From: Halomonas gemina
Lineage (GTDB): Bacteria > Pseudomonadota > Gammaproteobacteria > Pseudomonadales > Halomonadaceae
Direction: 5' to 3'
DNA: 64,000 bases
NCBI RefSeq assembly: GCF_023554995.1
Contig: NZ_JAMJPK010000007.1
Span: 1 to 64,000 of the forward strand
The first letter of the stretch is position 1, and each line of letters begins with the position of its first letter. Below, one piece after another: positions 28,448-40,518 of this stretch. A model generated the notes under the pieces. It was not told the DNA's origin. It worked only from the letters and a program-made list of their open reading frames with translations, and searched no databases. Both the position numbers and the translations under genes were made by a program.

Positions 28448-29065
28448 TCAGTGGCAATGGTGATGACCACCGCCCTCTTCTTCATCCTCCTTCGGCATGC
28501 CCGCAGGATCGCCCCCAGGCACCAACCCCGGCGGCATCGAGCCTTCATGGGCGCCCCCATAGCGCCCGCGATGGCTCGACAGCACCACCACGCCGATCAT
28601 GGTAGTCAGCAGCACGATGCCCGCGGACTCGAAGATCAGCATCGAGTCACCTAGCAACTCATTACCCAGGGAGGTAACCGGATCGAGGTCCGCCGGCAGG
28701 GGGTTGGTGGGAAACTCCGCCAGCAGCGCCACACCGGCCAGTAACACGAAGATCACGACGCCGGCGGCAATAGAGAACTTATGCTGGTGAACCATCATCA
28801 TCGGGTTCAGCCCTGCCGGATTCATCATGAACATGACCATGAAGGTCGCCATGACCATCATCTCCACGGCCATCATGAAGAACATCGCCACGCCCAGATA
28901 TTCCGCCGCCAGCAGGATCATGATCACGCCCACGGCGATGAACGACACCAGCAGGAAGAAGGAGGCGCGCACCATCGAATCGGTACAGAACACGCGCCAA
29001 CCGGAAACCACCGCGAGAATGGCCAGTAACAGAAACGCGATATCAACCGTGAGGGGATAATCCAT
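28448..29065 (-). CDS. nuoJ: complex I-like subunit NuoJ with His-rich tail
   Basis: 205 aa, five transmembrane helices (SFIAVGVIMILLAAEYLGVAM is the pi-bulge TM3 region). The middle is unusually methionine-rich (AVEMMVMATFMVMFMMNPAG). The C-terminus adds an acidic stretch and ends GGGHHHCH, a plausible metal-binding tag not usual in NuoJ. Start ATG at 29065. Confidence 0.88.
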   Translation of the reverse strand: MDYPLTVDIAFLLLAILAVVSGWRVFCTDSMVRASFFLLVSFIAVGVIMILLAAEYLGVAMFFMMAVEMMVMATFMVMFMMNPAGLNPMMMVHQHKFSIAAGVVIFVLLAGVALLAEFPTNPLPADLDPVTSLGNELLGDSMLIFESAGIVLLTTMIGVVVLSSHRGRYGGAHEGSMPPGLVPGGDPAGMPKEDEEEGGGHHHCH

Positions 29066-29117
29066 TTCAGCAGCGCCTCCGCTTATTCTTGAAGCTACTT
29101 ATTCATGAAACTACGTC

Positions 29118-30044
29118 TTACAACAATGCTTCCATGCCCGCCCAGATCAGGTCGATAAAGGACAATGGCAGCAATACCACCCACATGAGGGTGACGCAGC
29201 GCTCCGGCTGAACCCGTGGCACCAGCCGGCCGATCAGCAACAGCACGGCGAGCACCACCAGCATCTTGATGACCATCCACAGCGGGCCCGGCAACCAAGG
29301 CCCCAGCCAGCCGCCGAGGAAGGCGCTGGCCGCCACGCCGCTGAAGGCCACCAGCATCGCCGCCCGGGCCAGGTTCCAGACCAGTCGCGGCGGACCAGAC
29401 ACCGCCGACGCCGTGCCTCCGGCCAAGTCCCGGGAGTCTGCCAGGTTGAACGGCCCCCAGAAGGTCATGCCCAGACCGACGATCAGAAACAGCGGCAGGC
29501 CCAAGGGCTGACGAATGACATTCCACATCTCCGCCTGGGAGGCCACTACCTGGCTGAATTGCAGCGACTCCGCCGGTAGCGCCACGCCAATCAGCACGAA
29601 CATGCTGATAAGAATGTAGGAGAGACCCAGGGCCACGTAACGGTAGGCGCCGATCAGCGCCAGCAGCGTGTTTGCGGACCAGCCATGCAGGAAGATCACC
29701 ACCGTGGCCAGGGCCTCGACGCTGCCCCACAGCACCACGCTGGTCGTCAGATCGGTGGGAATCAGCGTCGGTGACCAGGGCACCACCGCCAGCCCGGTCG
29801 CGGCCAGGGCCAGATAGAGGGCCGGCGCCAATCGCCAGGCTCGCCAATCCGGCGCCTCGGTGGTGTTGGCCTGCTGAGTTAGCAACCAGGCGCCTTGGGT
29901 CAGCGGCGCCAGCCAGGCACTTTGGCCCCGGGGCGCACCCAAGGCAGCACCGATAGCGCCGTCGATCACCCCTACCAGATAGGCACCAACCGCCAGGGTC
30001 GCCAAGACTACGAACACCGGAAGGAGGAGTTCGCTTACGATCAT
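29118..30044 (-). CDS. nuoH: complex I-like subunit NuoH
   Basis: 308 aa, about 8 transmembrane helices, respiratory-chain complex I subunit 1 family. The loop that in canonical NuoH reads PFDLPEAESELVAGY and lines the quinone cavity is changed to PFNLADSRDLAGGTAS, losing its glutamates, and the EYSG-type motif is AVSG. ATGA overlap with the gene upstream. It would anchor the peripheral module in a normal complex I. Confidence 0.85.
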   Translation of the reverse strand: MIVSELLLPVFVVLATLAVGAYLVGVIDGAIGAALGAPRGQSAWLAPLTQGAWLLTQQANTTEAPDWRAWRLAPALYLALAATGLAVVPWSPTLIPTDLTTSVVLWGSVEALATVVIFLHGWSANTLLALIGAYRYVALGLSYILISMFVLIGVALPAESLQFSQVVASQAEMWNVIRQPLGLPLFLIVGLGMTFWGPFNLADSRDLAGGTASAVSGPPRLVWNLARAAMLVAFSGVAASAFLGGWLGPWLPGPLWMVIKMLVVLAVLLLIGRLVPRVQPERCVTLMWVVLLPLSFIDLIWAGMEALL

Positions 30045-31339
30045 GCCTGGCGCTCCTCATCGTCTTTTAGCGACGTCTCCGACAATGGCTCCAGGGGCCA
30101 TTCGGAGACCCCGGCCAGGTCCAGGCTAGCGATGGTGGTCAGCGCCTCATCCCATTCCAGGCCAGGCAGAAGGTCCTCGAGTATGTCGCTGGCATCCTCG
30201 GGCCGGTAGTCATCCCAGGGGCCGCGCGGCGTCTCGACGGCCTCGGTCATCTCGCTGTACAGATCCTCCTGCTCGGCCCGGCACGCCAACTGCAAGGAGT
30301 GGTCGATTTCCGCCAGGGTCTGTCGCCAGCGAGCGTTGGTGTCACCACCACGTTGCACGATCGGCGTGAAGCCCAACCGGCGGTAGGCGGCATCTCGGCT
30401 GCGCAGATCCTCCTCGAGCCCTGCAGCCCTGGCAGCGATACCGCCTACTCGGCGAGCCTGGCCCGCCTCGAGGCGGCCCCGCCCGGCCGCCGTCAGACGA
30501 AAGAAGCCACAACGCGTCAACCAGCGATGCAGCCGTCCCACTCGGCTTTCGACATTCAGCCCTCGAGACAGACGCAATGCCACCAGCGCCAGGTGCTCAA
30601 GCCCGGACAGGCGCAAGGAAAACGCCAGACGTTGCAGATGATGGCGCGCCCGGGCAAGCTCGAGTTCCGCGATGGGCACCGGCCGCTGCAGCGCCTCGTG
30701 GAACACGTTCTCGAGCGCGATGGGATACGGGGCAAGCTGGGTCACCCAGCTCTGAACAAGATCGCCCTGCAGGGTCACCTTCGCGCCCAACCCCGGGGGC
30801 AGGACTGGCAGGAAAGGGCCGAGAGTGACGGTCAGCGAATCCAGCGTCAGCCCGTCACGAATGTCGTCGTGCATGTTCATGGCCATGGGTCGGCCGTAGG
30901 GGACACCGCCCATCATGCCTTCGCCGCCGTGCCCATCGTCACCCAAGCCCTCCCAGGGATTGGGAGGCTCATCCGGCAACAGCCGCGGCGAACTGTCGCG
31001 CCTTCCACTCATCAGCTCACGATGGAGGCGCTTCAATGCCTCGGGCAGGGCTTCGGGGTCATCAACGCGCAGGTCACCGGCGAGTTCGCTCAGGGGGGCA
31101 CTGCGATACCACAGGGTGGCAAAAGGCGCGGGGAGTTGGTCGTGCAACCGACGCAGCGCCTCATGCAGGTCCGGCGGCACACCACCCGCTACCAGCAAGA
31201 TGCTGGCATGCCGCGGCGAGTCGACCAGTTCGATGCCCGGCGTCAGGGCCAGCCGATGCAGTATCGTGTCGCCGTGCATACCCAGCGCGGGAAATACCGG
31301 TACCCTGGCCCGTGCCGCCAGGCGGGAAAGCCAGCTCAC
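30041..31339 (-). CDS. NuoB/NuoD-like fusion protein without redox cofactor ligands
   Basis: 432 aa from a GTG at 31339 that overlaps the nuoA stop (GTGA); ATG candidates upstream lie inside nuoA. Residues about 35-75 (SPRHASILLVAGG, EALRRLHDQLPAP) align with the NuoB segment SPRQADLMVVAG...RLYDQMLEP. Residues about 161-355 resemble NuoD/49-kDa: VTLGPFLPVLPPG in place of GPQHPAAHG, and GGIAARAAGLEEDLRSRDAAYR like the RASGIEWDLR region. The whole protein has only two cysteines (about 277 and 353), none at the four NuoB positions for cluster N2, and the quinone-site histidines are absent. A His/Gly/Met-rich linker lies at about 133-157. It takes the place of nuoB and nuoCD in canonical gene order. 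Likely a structural or regulatory cap of the membrane arm. Function unknown. Confidence 0.7.
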   Translation of the reverse strand: MSWLSRLAARARVPVFPALGMHGDTILHRLALTPGIELVDSPRHASILLVAGGVPPDLHEALRRLHDQLPAPFATLWYRSAPLSELAGDLRVDDPEALPEALKRLHRELMSGRRDSSPRLLPDEPPNPWEGLGDDGHGGEGMMGGVPYGRPMAMNMHDDIRDGLTLDSLTVTLGPFLPVLPPGLGAKVTLQGDLVQSWVTQLAPYPIALENVFHEALQRPVPIAELELARARHHLQRLAFSLRLSGLEHLALVALRLSRGLNVESRVGRLHRWLTRCGFFRLTAAGRGRLEAGQARRVGGIAARAAGLEEDLRSRDAAYRRLGFTPIVQRGGDTNARWRQTLAEIDHSLQLACRAEQEDLYSEMTEAVETPRGPWDDYRPEDASDILEDLLPGLEWDEALTTIASLDLAGVSEWPLEPLSETSLKDDEERQA

Positions 31340-31683
31340 TGCCACTTGAACACCCCCTCGCGCCAGCCGTAAACGATGCCCACGGATAAAATGGCCAGGA
31401 ACATGCCCATCTCCATTACCGCCTTCATGCCCTGCTCGACGTAGACGACCGCCCAGGGATACATGAACATCATCTCCATTTCGAAGGCGATGAGCAGCAG
31501 CGTCATGGGGTAATAACGAACGTGGTAACGGTTCCAGGCGTGGGTCTCGGGCAAGCCCCCGCCGAGGAAAGGCGCGCGCTGGGGATAAGTGGGCATTGTT
31601 TGATGGCACATAGCTAACCACTGCACTCCCAGGCCGGCACCCAGCGCGACCAACAGCACGATTAGCAGCGTCAGCAGTTCCAT
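31336..31683 (-). CDS. nuoA: complex I-like subunit NuoA
   Basis: 115 aa, three transmembrane helices. RYHVRYYPMTLLLIAFEMEMMFMYPWAVV matches the conserved NuoA core (acidic residues of TM2 kept). The FECG motif of the first loop, near the quinone tunnel in true NuoA, reads FLGGGLPE. First gene of the operon. ATG at 31683 preferred over an in-frame GTG two codons upstream. Confidence 0.85.
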   Translation of the reverse strand: MELLTLLIVLLVALGAGLGVQWLAMCHQTMPTYPQRAPFLGGGLPETHAWNRYHVRYYPMTLLLIAFEMEMMFMYPWAVVYVEQGMKAVMEMGMFLAILSVGIVYGWREGVFKWQ

Positions 31684-31795
31684 GTGCACCCCATGCCCAC
31701 TCTCCCTATCGGTTTACCCAAGCTTAAGCATAGATCTTGGAGCCCGAATATAGGTCAAGGCGAGCAGTGGCACTGAATACGCCAGCCCGTTCCGG

Positions 31796-32029
31796 TCAAG
31801 GACCACTCAACAAGCGGTTGACCACGTAACTGATGGTCAGTCCTTGAATCAGGATCGAGAACAGAAAGATCAGGTAGTTCACGGTGAGCAATGCGACCCG
31901 AGCCTCGCCGCTGGGGCTGGGAATGGACTGCACCAGGGCCACCGAGACCCCACCGCGCAGACCATAAGATGACTCTGGTGAAAGAGCATCAGCGGCAGCT
32001 GCGCCGCCAGTTCGCTGCGCGAAGCTCAT
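31796..32029 (-). pseudogene. 3' remnant of an NhaP/CPA1-type Na+/H+ antiporter gene
   Basis: The frame ends SYGLRGGVSVALVQSIPSP...LIFLFSILIQGLTISYVVNRLLSGP, the last two helices of CPA1 antiporters (canonical GLRGGISVALALSLP...VVFSILVQGLT). The rest of the gene, some 300 residues, is missing, so this is a broken copy. Upstream (32030-32113) another short frame reads GQGSILLVVNTPIREA and then stops. Nothing intact was found between nuoA and ahcY (31684-32113). Confidence 0.65.
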
Positions 32030-32113
32030 CCGCCGCCGCTTCTCTGATAGGGGTGTTGACCACCAGCAGGATCGAGCCCTGGCCGACGGCGTGATTCGAT
32101 AGCAACGATGCGA

Positions 32114-33523
32114 TCAGTAGCGATAGGCCTCCGGCTTGTAGGGCCCGTCGACGGCGACGCCGGTGTAGTCGGCCTGCTCCTTGGTCATGCGGGTGACCAC
32201 ACCGCCGAAGCCCTGCACCATGTAGCGGGCGACCTCCTCGTCGAGGTGGCGCGGCAGCACCGTCACGCCGAGGGCGTCCCGCCGGTCGCTCTCGGGCAGC
32301 TCGGCGAAGCGGCCATCGAAGAGGTGGATCTGCGCCAGCACCTGGTTGGCGAAGGAGCCATCCATTACCCGGGAGGGATGGCCGGTGGCGTTGCCCAGGT
32401 TCACCAGGCGCCCCTCGGAGAGCAGGATCAGGTAGTCGCGACTGTCGGGGTCGAAGTGTCCCGGCTTGCTGTCACGGTAGATCTGATGCACCTGGGGCTT
32501 CACTTCCTCCCAGTGCCAATGCCGGCGCATGTAGGCGGTGTCGATCTCGCTGTCGAAGTGGCCGATGTTGCAGACGACCGCGCCCCGCTTGAGGGCCTGG
32601 AGCATGGGGGCGTCGCAGGCGTGGATGTTGCCGGTGGCGGTCACCACCAGGTCGATCCGCGAGAGCAGGTCACGATCGATGCTCTCAAGGCCGCGATTGA
32701 CGCCCTCCCGATAGGGCGAGACCACCTCATAGCCGTCCATGCAGGCCTGCATGGCACAGATCGGGTCGATCTCCACGATGCGCACGATCATGCCTTCCTG
32801 GCGCAGCGAGGCGGCCGAGCCCTTGCCCACGTCGCCATAGCCCACCACCAGCGCCTGCTTGCCCGCCAGCAGGTGGTCGGTGGCGCGCTTGATGGCGTCG
32901 TTGAGCGAGTGGCGACAGCCATACTTGTTGTCGTTCTTCGACTTGGTGACGGCATCGTTGACGTTGATCGCCGGCACCTTGAGCAGGCCGTCGCGCAGCA
33001 TCTCCTGCAGGCGGTGCACCCCGGTGGTGGTCTCCTCGGAGATGCCATGGATAGCGTCCAGCAGTTCGGGGCGCTTCTCGTGGAGCAGCGCCGTCAGGTC
33101 GCCGCCGTCGTCGAGCACCAGGTTGGGGCTCCAGCCGTCAGGGCCCTCCACCGTCTGCTCGATGCACCACCAGAACTCCTCCTCGCTCTCGCCCTTCCAG
33201 GCGAACACCGGGATGCCGGCTGCGGCGATGGCGGCCGCGGCATGGTCCTGGGTGGAGAAGATGTTGCAGGACGACCAGCGCACCGTGGCCCCCAGGTCCA
33301 CCAGGGTCTCGATCAGCACCGCGGTCTGGATGGTCATGTGGATACAGCCGGCGATACGTGCGCCGGCCAGCGGCTGCTCGCCGCGGTACTTGTCGCGGAT
33401 CGTCATCAGCGCCGGCATCTCGGTCTCGGCGATGCGGATCTCACGACGTCCCCAGTCGGCGAGGGAGAGGTCGGCAACCTTGCAGTCGGTCGCCACGGGG
33501 GCAGAAACGGCGGGGTGGTTCAT
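32114..33523 (-). CDS. ahcY: S-adenosylhomocysteine hydrolase
   Basis: 469 aa, usual length for the bacterial enzyme with the inserted segment. NAD site [17 protein letters not shown], substrate region [16 protein letters not shown]-terminal KPEAYRY ending. Splits S-adenosylhomocysteine to adenosine and homocysteine, closing the methylation cycle with metK and metF. Start ATG at 33523. No SAH riboswitch was recognised in the 84-bp leader. Confidence 0.96.
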   Translation of the reverse strand: MNHPAVSAPVATDCKVADLSLADWGRREIRIAETEMPALMTIRDKYRGEQPLAGARIAGCIHMTIQTAVLIETLVDLGATVRWSSCNIFSTQDHAAAAIAAAGIPVFAWKGESEEEFWWCIEQTVEGPDGWSPNLVLDDGGDLTALLHEKRPELLDAIHGISEETTTGVHRLQEMLRDGLLKVPAINVNDAVTKSKNDNKYGCRHSLNDAIKRATDHLLAGKQALVVGYGDVGKGSAASLRQEGMIVRIVEIDPICAMQACMDGYEVVSPYREGVNRGLESIDRDLLSRIDLVVTATGNIHACDAPMLQALKRGAVVCNIGHFDSEIDTAYMRRHWHWEEVKPQVHQIYRDSKPGHFDPDSRDYLILLSEGRLVNLGNATGHPSRVMDGSFANQVLAQIHLFDGRFAELPESDRRDALGVTVLPRHLDEEVARYMVQGFGGVVTRMTKEQADYTGVAVDGPYKPEAYRY

Positions 33524-33557
33524 CGAGCGACACCTCTATCAGGACAAAAAGCGTGAC

Positions 33558-33575
33558 CTCACTATAGGCAGTGAG
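33558..33575. promoter_or_regulatory. small dyad upstream of ahcY
   Basis: CTCACT-ATAGGC-AGTGAG, 6-bp arms, in the short gap between ligB and ahcY. Could be an operator or a leader hairpin. No regulator is assigned. Confidence 0.3.
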
Positions 33576-33607
33576 CATGACCCCGGACAACCAACGCAGG
33601 CGCACGC

Positions 33608-35360
<1,753 letters not shown>

Positions 35361-35380
35361 CATCGGCTGTAAGCGATCTC

Positions 35381-36601
35381 CTACAGCCCGGCCGCCTGGC
35401 GCAGGGCGTGGGCGCGGTCGGTCTTCTCCCAGGGGAAGGCCGTGAAGGTCTCGGTATGCTCCTGGCCCTGGGTGTCGGTCCAGGTGTAGGAGGCCTCGAA
35501 GGGCTCGCGACCGAAGTGGCCATAGGCCGCCGTCAGCCGGTACATGGGATGCAGCAGGTCGAGCATGCGGGTGATGGCGTTGGGCCGCAGGTCGAAGTGC
35601 TCGCGCACCAGCTCGATGATGCGCACGTCGTCCACCCGGCCGGTGCCGAAGGTGTTGACGGCGACCGAGGTGGGCTCGGCCACGCCGATGGCGTAGGAGA
35701 CCTGGATCTCGCACTTGTCGGCCAGGCCGGCGGCGACCAGGTTCTTGGCCACGTAGCGGCCGGCATAGGCGGCGCTGCGGTCGACCTTGGAGGGGTCCTT
35801 GCCGGAGAAGGCGCCGCCGCCGTGGCGGGCGGTGCCGCCGTAGGTGTCGACGATGATCTTGCGCCCGGTGAGGCCACAGTCGCCCACCGGGCCACCGATC
35901 ACGAACTTGCCGGTGGGGTTGATGTGGTACTTGGTCTCGGCCGAGAGCCACTCGGCGGGGATCACCTGCTCGATGATCTCGCGCTTGACCATCTTGCGCA
36001 GCTCATCCGGGTCGATCTCCGGGTCGTGCTGGGTGGAGAGCACGATGGCGTCCACCGCACAGGGCTGGCCCGCCGCATCGTAGCGGAAGGTGATCTGGCT
36101 CTTGGCATCCGGGCGCAGCCAGGGCAGCAGGCCGTGCTTGCGCAGCTCGGCCTGGCGCTCCACCAGGCGGTGGGCGTAATGGATCGGCGCCGGCATGTAG
36201 GAGTCGGTCTCGTTGGTGGCGTAGCCGAACATCAGCCCCTGGTCGCCGGCGCCCTGGTCCTCGGGCTTGCTGCGGTCGACGCCCTGGGCGATGTCCACGC
36301 TCTGCTTGCCGATCAGGTTGAGCACGCCGCAGGTCTCGCCGTCGAAGCCGACGTCCGAGGAGGTGTAGCCGATACCGGTGATCACCTCGCGCACGATGGC
36401 CTCGAGGTCGACCCAGGCCGAGGTGGTGATCTCGCCGGCGACGATCGCCACGCCGGTCTTGACCAGGGTCTCGCAGGCCACCCGGGCCTGCTTGTCGCGG
36501 GCGATGATGGCGTCGAGCACCGCATCGGAGATCTGGTCGGCGATCTTGTCCGGATGCCCCTCGGACACGGACTCGGAGGTGAACAGGGAGTATTCGCTCA
36601 T
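35381..36601 (-). CDS. metK: S-adenosylmethionine synthase
   Basis: 406 aa. N-terminal [25 protein letters not shown], the ATP motif [12 protein letters not shown] and the P-loop-like [16 protein letters not shown] are all canonical. Makes SAM from ATP and methionine. Divergent from tkt. The 231-bp shared gap shows no recognised SAM riboswitch. Confidence 0.97.
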   Translation of the reverse strand: MSEYSLFTSESVSEGHPDKIADQISDAVLDAIIARDKQARVACETLVKTGVAIVAGEITTSAWVDLEAIVREVITGIGYTSSDVGFDGETCGVLNLIGKQSVDIAQGVDRSKPEDQGAGDQGLMFGYATNETDSYMPAPIHYAHRLVERQAELRKHGLLPWLRPDAKSQITFRYDAAGQPCAVDAIVLSTQHDPEIDPDELRKMVKREIIEQVIPAEWLSAETKYHINPTGKFVIGGPVGDCGLTGRKIIVDTYGGTARHGGGAFSGKDPSKVDRSAAYAGRYVAKNLVAAGLADKCEIQVSYAIGVAEPTSVAVNTFGTGRVDDVRIIELVREHFDLRPNAITRMLDLLHPMYRLTAAYGHFGREPFEASYTWTDTQGQEHTETFTAFPWEKTDRAHALRQAAGL

Positions 36602-36832
36602 GGCGTCCTCGGCCCTCTTTATATCGGCAATAGGCAGTCGCGAAGTCTACACGCTGCGGCTGTCCCGGGCATCCGCGATTTGAGTCGGGGCGGCAAGTCG
36701 GCGACAATAGGCGCCCGAATTCGATCGCGCCGCCCCGTCCCGCGGCGTCACCCAGCCAGAAGCCACGTCCGGCCACTCCCCCTGGCCCGTGCGTGTCGTT
36801 GCCTACTTTCTGCCGCAGGCGAGGAGCACACC

Positions 36833-38824
36833 ATGCCGTCCCGATTCGAACTGGCCAATGCCATACGCGCGCTGTCCATGGATGCCGTCCAGAAGGCCAA
36901 TTCCGGCCATCCCGGCGCGCCCATGGGCATGGCCGACATCGCCGAGGTGCTGTGGAACGACTACCTCGTTCACAACCCGGCCGACCCGCACTGGCCCGAC
37001 CGCGACCGCTTCGTGCTCTCCAACGGCCACGGCTCCATGCTGCTCTACTCCCTGCTGCACCTGACCGGCTACGAGCTCAGCCTCGAGGAGCTGCAGAACT
37101 TCCGCCAGCTGCATGCCAAGACCGCCGGCCACCCGGAATACGGCTATGCCCCGGGCGTCGAGACCACCACCGGCCCGCTGGGCCAGGGCCTGGCCAATGC
37201 GGTGGGCATGGCCCTGGCCGAGCGCACCCTGGCGGCCCAGTTCAACCGCCCCGGCCACACCATCGTCGACCACCACACCTGGTGCTTCGTCGGCGACGGC
37301 TGCCTGATGGAGGGCATCTCCCACGAGGTCGCCTCGCTGGCCGGCACCCAGAAGCTCGGCAAGCTGATCACCTTCTACGACGACAACGGCATCTCCATCG
37401 ACGGCGAGGTCGAGGGCTGGTTCACCGACGACACCGCCAAGCGCTTCGAGGCCTATGGCTGGCACGTGGTGCCCAACGTCGACGGCCACAAGCCCGAGGA
37501 GATCAAGGCCGCCATCGAGCTGGCTCGCAGCCATGACGACAAGCCGAGCCTGATCATCTGCAAGACCATCATCGGCTTCGGCGCCCCCAACAAGCAGGGC
37601 AAGGAGGAGTGCCACGGCGCGGCGCTCGGCGAGGAGGAAGTCGCCGCCGCACGCCGCCAGCTCGACTGGCCGCATGCGCCCTTCCATGTGCCCGAGGAGA
37701 TCTACCGCGGCTGGGATGCCACCGAGGCCGGCCAGGCCCGCCAGGACGCCTGGAAGGAGCGCCTCGCGCGCTACGCCGAGGCCTTCCCCGAAGAGGCCAG
37801 GGAACTCCAGCGCCGCCTCAAGGGTGACCTGCCGACCAGCATCACCAGCGAGGCGATGATCGAGGCCGCCCAGGCCAAGGGCGACAGCGTGGCCAGCCGC
37901 AAGGCGTCGCTTGCCTGCCTCGACGAGCTCGGCCCCCAGCTGCCCGAGCTGCTCGGCGGCAGCGCCGACCTGGCGCCCTCCAACCTGACCTTCTGGAAGG
38001 GCGCCCAGGCGATAAGCCCCGACGCGCCGGGGGGCAACTACCTGCACTATGGCGTGCGCGAGTTCGGCATGGGCGCCATCATGAACGGCATCGTGCTGCA
38101 CGGCGGCTTCGTGCCCTATGGCGCCACCTTCCTGATCTTCATGGAGTACATGCGCAACAGCGTGCGCATGGCGGCGCTGATGGGCCAGCAGGCCATCTAC
38201 GTCTTCACCCATGACTCCATCGGCCTGGGCGAGGACGGCCCCACCCACCAGCCCATCGAACAGCTGACCACCCTGCGTTCCACCCCCAACCTGGCCACCT
38301 GGCGCCCCTGCGACAGCGTGGAGACCGCCGCCGCCTGGGACGCCGCCATCAAGCGCCGTTCCGGCCCCACCGCCCTGGTCTTCTCCCGCCAGGGCCTGCC
38401 GCACCAGGCGCGCAGCCGGCAGCAGCTGGCCGACATCCAGCGTGGTGGCTACGTCCTGAAGGACAGCGAGGGCACCCCGGAGCTGATCCTGATCGCTACC
38501 GGCTCCGAGGTCGGCCTGGCCATGGACGCCGCGGCGCGGCTCGAGGAGCAGGGGCGCGCGGTGCGCGTGGTCTCCCTGCCCTCCACCGACCTCTTCGACC
38601 GACAGGATGCCGAGTACCGCGAGCGGGTGCTGCCCGCCGCCGTCACCGCGCGCCTGGCCATCGAGGCCGGCCATCGCGACTTCTGGTACAAGTACGTGGG
38701 CCTGAACGGCGCCATCCTCGGTATGACCACCTTCGGCGAGTCCGCGCCGGCCGGCGACCTGTTCAAGCACTTCGGCTTCACCGTGGACAATGTGGTCGAG
38801 CAGGCCGAGACGCTGCTGGGCTAA
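36833..38824 (+). CDS. tkt: transketolase
   Basis: 663 aa, identical in length to E. coli TktA. Thiamine diphosphate motif [36 protein letters not shown] at the N-terminus, and the pyrimidine-domain [17 protein letters not shown]. Start ATG at 36833 with GAGGAG six bases upstream. A 475-codon in-frame extension upstream is antisense to metK and rejected. Feeds the pentose phosphate pathway and, with epd and pgk nearby, pyridoxal phosphate supply. Confidence 0.97.
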   Translation: MPSRFELANAIRALSMDAVQKANSGHPGAPMGMADIAEVLWNDYLVHNPADPHWPDRDRFVLSNGHGSMLLYSLLHLTGYELSLEELQNFRQLHAKTAGHPEYGYAPGVETTTGPLGQGLANAVGMALAERTLAAQFNRPGHTIVDHHTWCFVGDGCLMEGISHEVASLAGTQKLGKLITFYDDNGISIDGEVEGWFTDDTAKRFEAYGWHVVPNVDGHKPEEIKAAIELARSHDDKPSLIICKTIIGFGAPNKQGKEECHGAALGEEEVAAARRQLDWPHAPFHVPEEIYRGWDATEAGQARQDAWKERLARYAEAFPEEARELQRRLKGDLPTSITSEAMIEAAQAKGDSVASRKASLACLDELGPQLPELLGGSADLAPSNLTFWKGAQAISPDAPGGNYLHYGVREFGMGAIMNGIVLHGGFVPYGATFLIFMEYMRNSVRMAALMGQQAIYVFTHDSIGLGEDGPTHQPIEQLTTLRSTPNLATWRPCDSVETAAAWDAAIKRRSGPTALVFSRQGLPHQARSRQQLADIQRGGYVLKDSEGTPELILIATGSEVGLAMDAAARLEEQGRAVRVVSLPSTDLFDRQDAEYRERVLPAAVTARLAIEAGHRDFWYKYVGLNGAILGMTTFGESAPAGDLFKHFGFTVDNVVEQAETLLG

Positions 38825-38849
38825 CCCCGCCCGACAGTTCCTCGTCCCG

Positions 38850-38889
38850 AACGCAGGCGGGCCCGGCATCTGCCGGGCCCGCCTGCGTT
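38850..38889. terminator. bidirectional terminator between tkt and fbaB
   Basis: Perfect 19-bp stem with a 2-base loop (TC) between convergent genes. T-rich run is minimal (TT plus TGG), but the stem is very stable. Confidence 0.7.
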
Positions 38890-38905
38890 GGTAGCCGCGA
38901 TCGCC

Positions 38906-39958
<1,053 letters not shown>

Positions 39959-40039
39959 GTCGTTCCTCTCCTTGGTACCGGTGAATACGCTCTTCCCAGC
40001 GTAGGGGAAAACGGTACCGAGAGGAGGCCGCGCATGCAA

Positions 40040-40074
40040 CGGGAGCCCCTGCCCGCGCGGAGCAGGGGCTCCCG
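40040..40074 (-). terminator. hairpin after the Hsp20 gene pair
   Basis: CGGGAGCCCCTGC (40040-40052) pairs perfectly with GCAGGGGCTCCCG (40062-40074), 9-base loop. Located 14 bp past the last hsp20 gene. No T run. Confidence 0.55.
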
Positions 40075-40087
40075 GGTCAGCGCCCGC

Positions 40088-40477
40088 TCAGGCCGCCTTG
40101 ACCTCGATGCGCCGCCGGCGGTGGGTCTCCTTGCGCGGCAGGACCAGCTCCACCACGCCATTGTCGATGCGCGCCTGGATGGCCTCAGCATCGATCTCGT
40201 GGCTGAGGGTGAAGCGCCGCGCATAGCGCTGGGCTCGCACCTCGGCATAGATCGCGGTCAGCCCCTCGGGCATCTCGAGGCGTACCTCGCCCTCCAGGCT
40301 CAGCACGTTGTTGTCCACCTCGATATGCAGCGATTCGCGGGTCACGCCGGGCATGTCGGCGATCAGGTGCAGCGCGTTGCCGTCCTCGAAGATATCCACC
40401 GGGGGCAGCAGGGTCTCCACTTCCTGCTCGCGGTCGGCCGGCGCCTGGGGGGCATCATGACGTGTCACATCGTTCAT
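40088..40477 (-). CDS. Hsp20/alpha-crystallin small heat-shock protein (second of pair)
   Basis: 129 aa. Alpha-crystallin domain from about residue 35 (VDIFEDGNALHLIADMPGV, NNVLSLEGEVRLEM) ending in the basic KETHRRRRIEVKAA. ATP-independent holdase. Start ATG at 40477 preceded by GGAGGTGAG. 41 bp downstream of the other hsp20 gene and surely in the same transcript. Confidence 0.88.
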   Translation of the reverse strand: MNDVTRHDAPQAPADREQEVETLLPPVDIFEDGNALHLIADMPGVTRESLHIEVDNNVLSLEGEVRLEMPEGLTAIYAEVRAQRYARRFTLSHEIDAEAIQARIDNGVVELVLPRKETHRRRRIEVKAA

Positions 40478-40518
40478 CTCGCTCACCTCCTCGGAAGTCC
40501 TCGAACACACGACCTGTC

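Noticed and set aside
28246..28560. 104-codon minus ORF in the nuoJ-nuoK gap
   Set aside because: Arg/Ser-rich translation overlapping the nuoJ 3' end in another frame; no SD.
33524..33607. SAH riboswitch upstream of ahcY
   Set aside because: The conserved GAGG-GCGCUGC core was not found; only a short dyad is present.
35408..36832. In-frame N-terminal extension of transketolase
   Set aside because: Lies antisense to metK; the SD and homologous start are at 36833.
36602..36832. SAM riboswitch upstream of metK
   Set aside because: No SAM-I, SAM-II or SAM/SAH core seen in the divergent gap.
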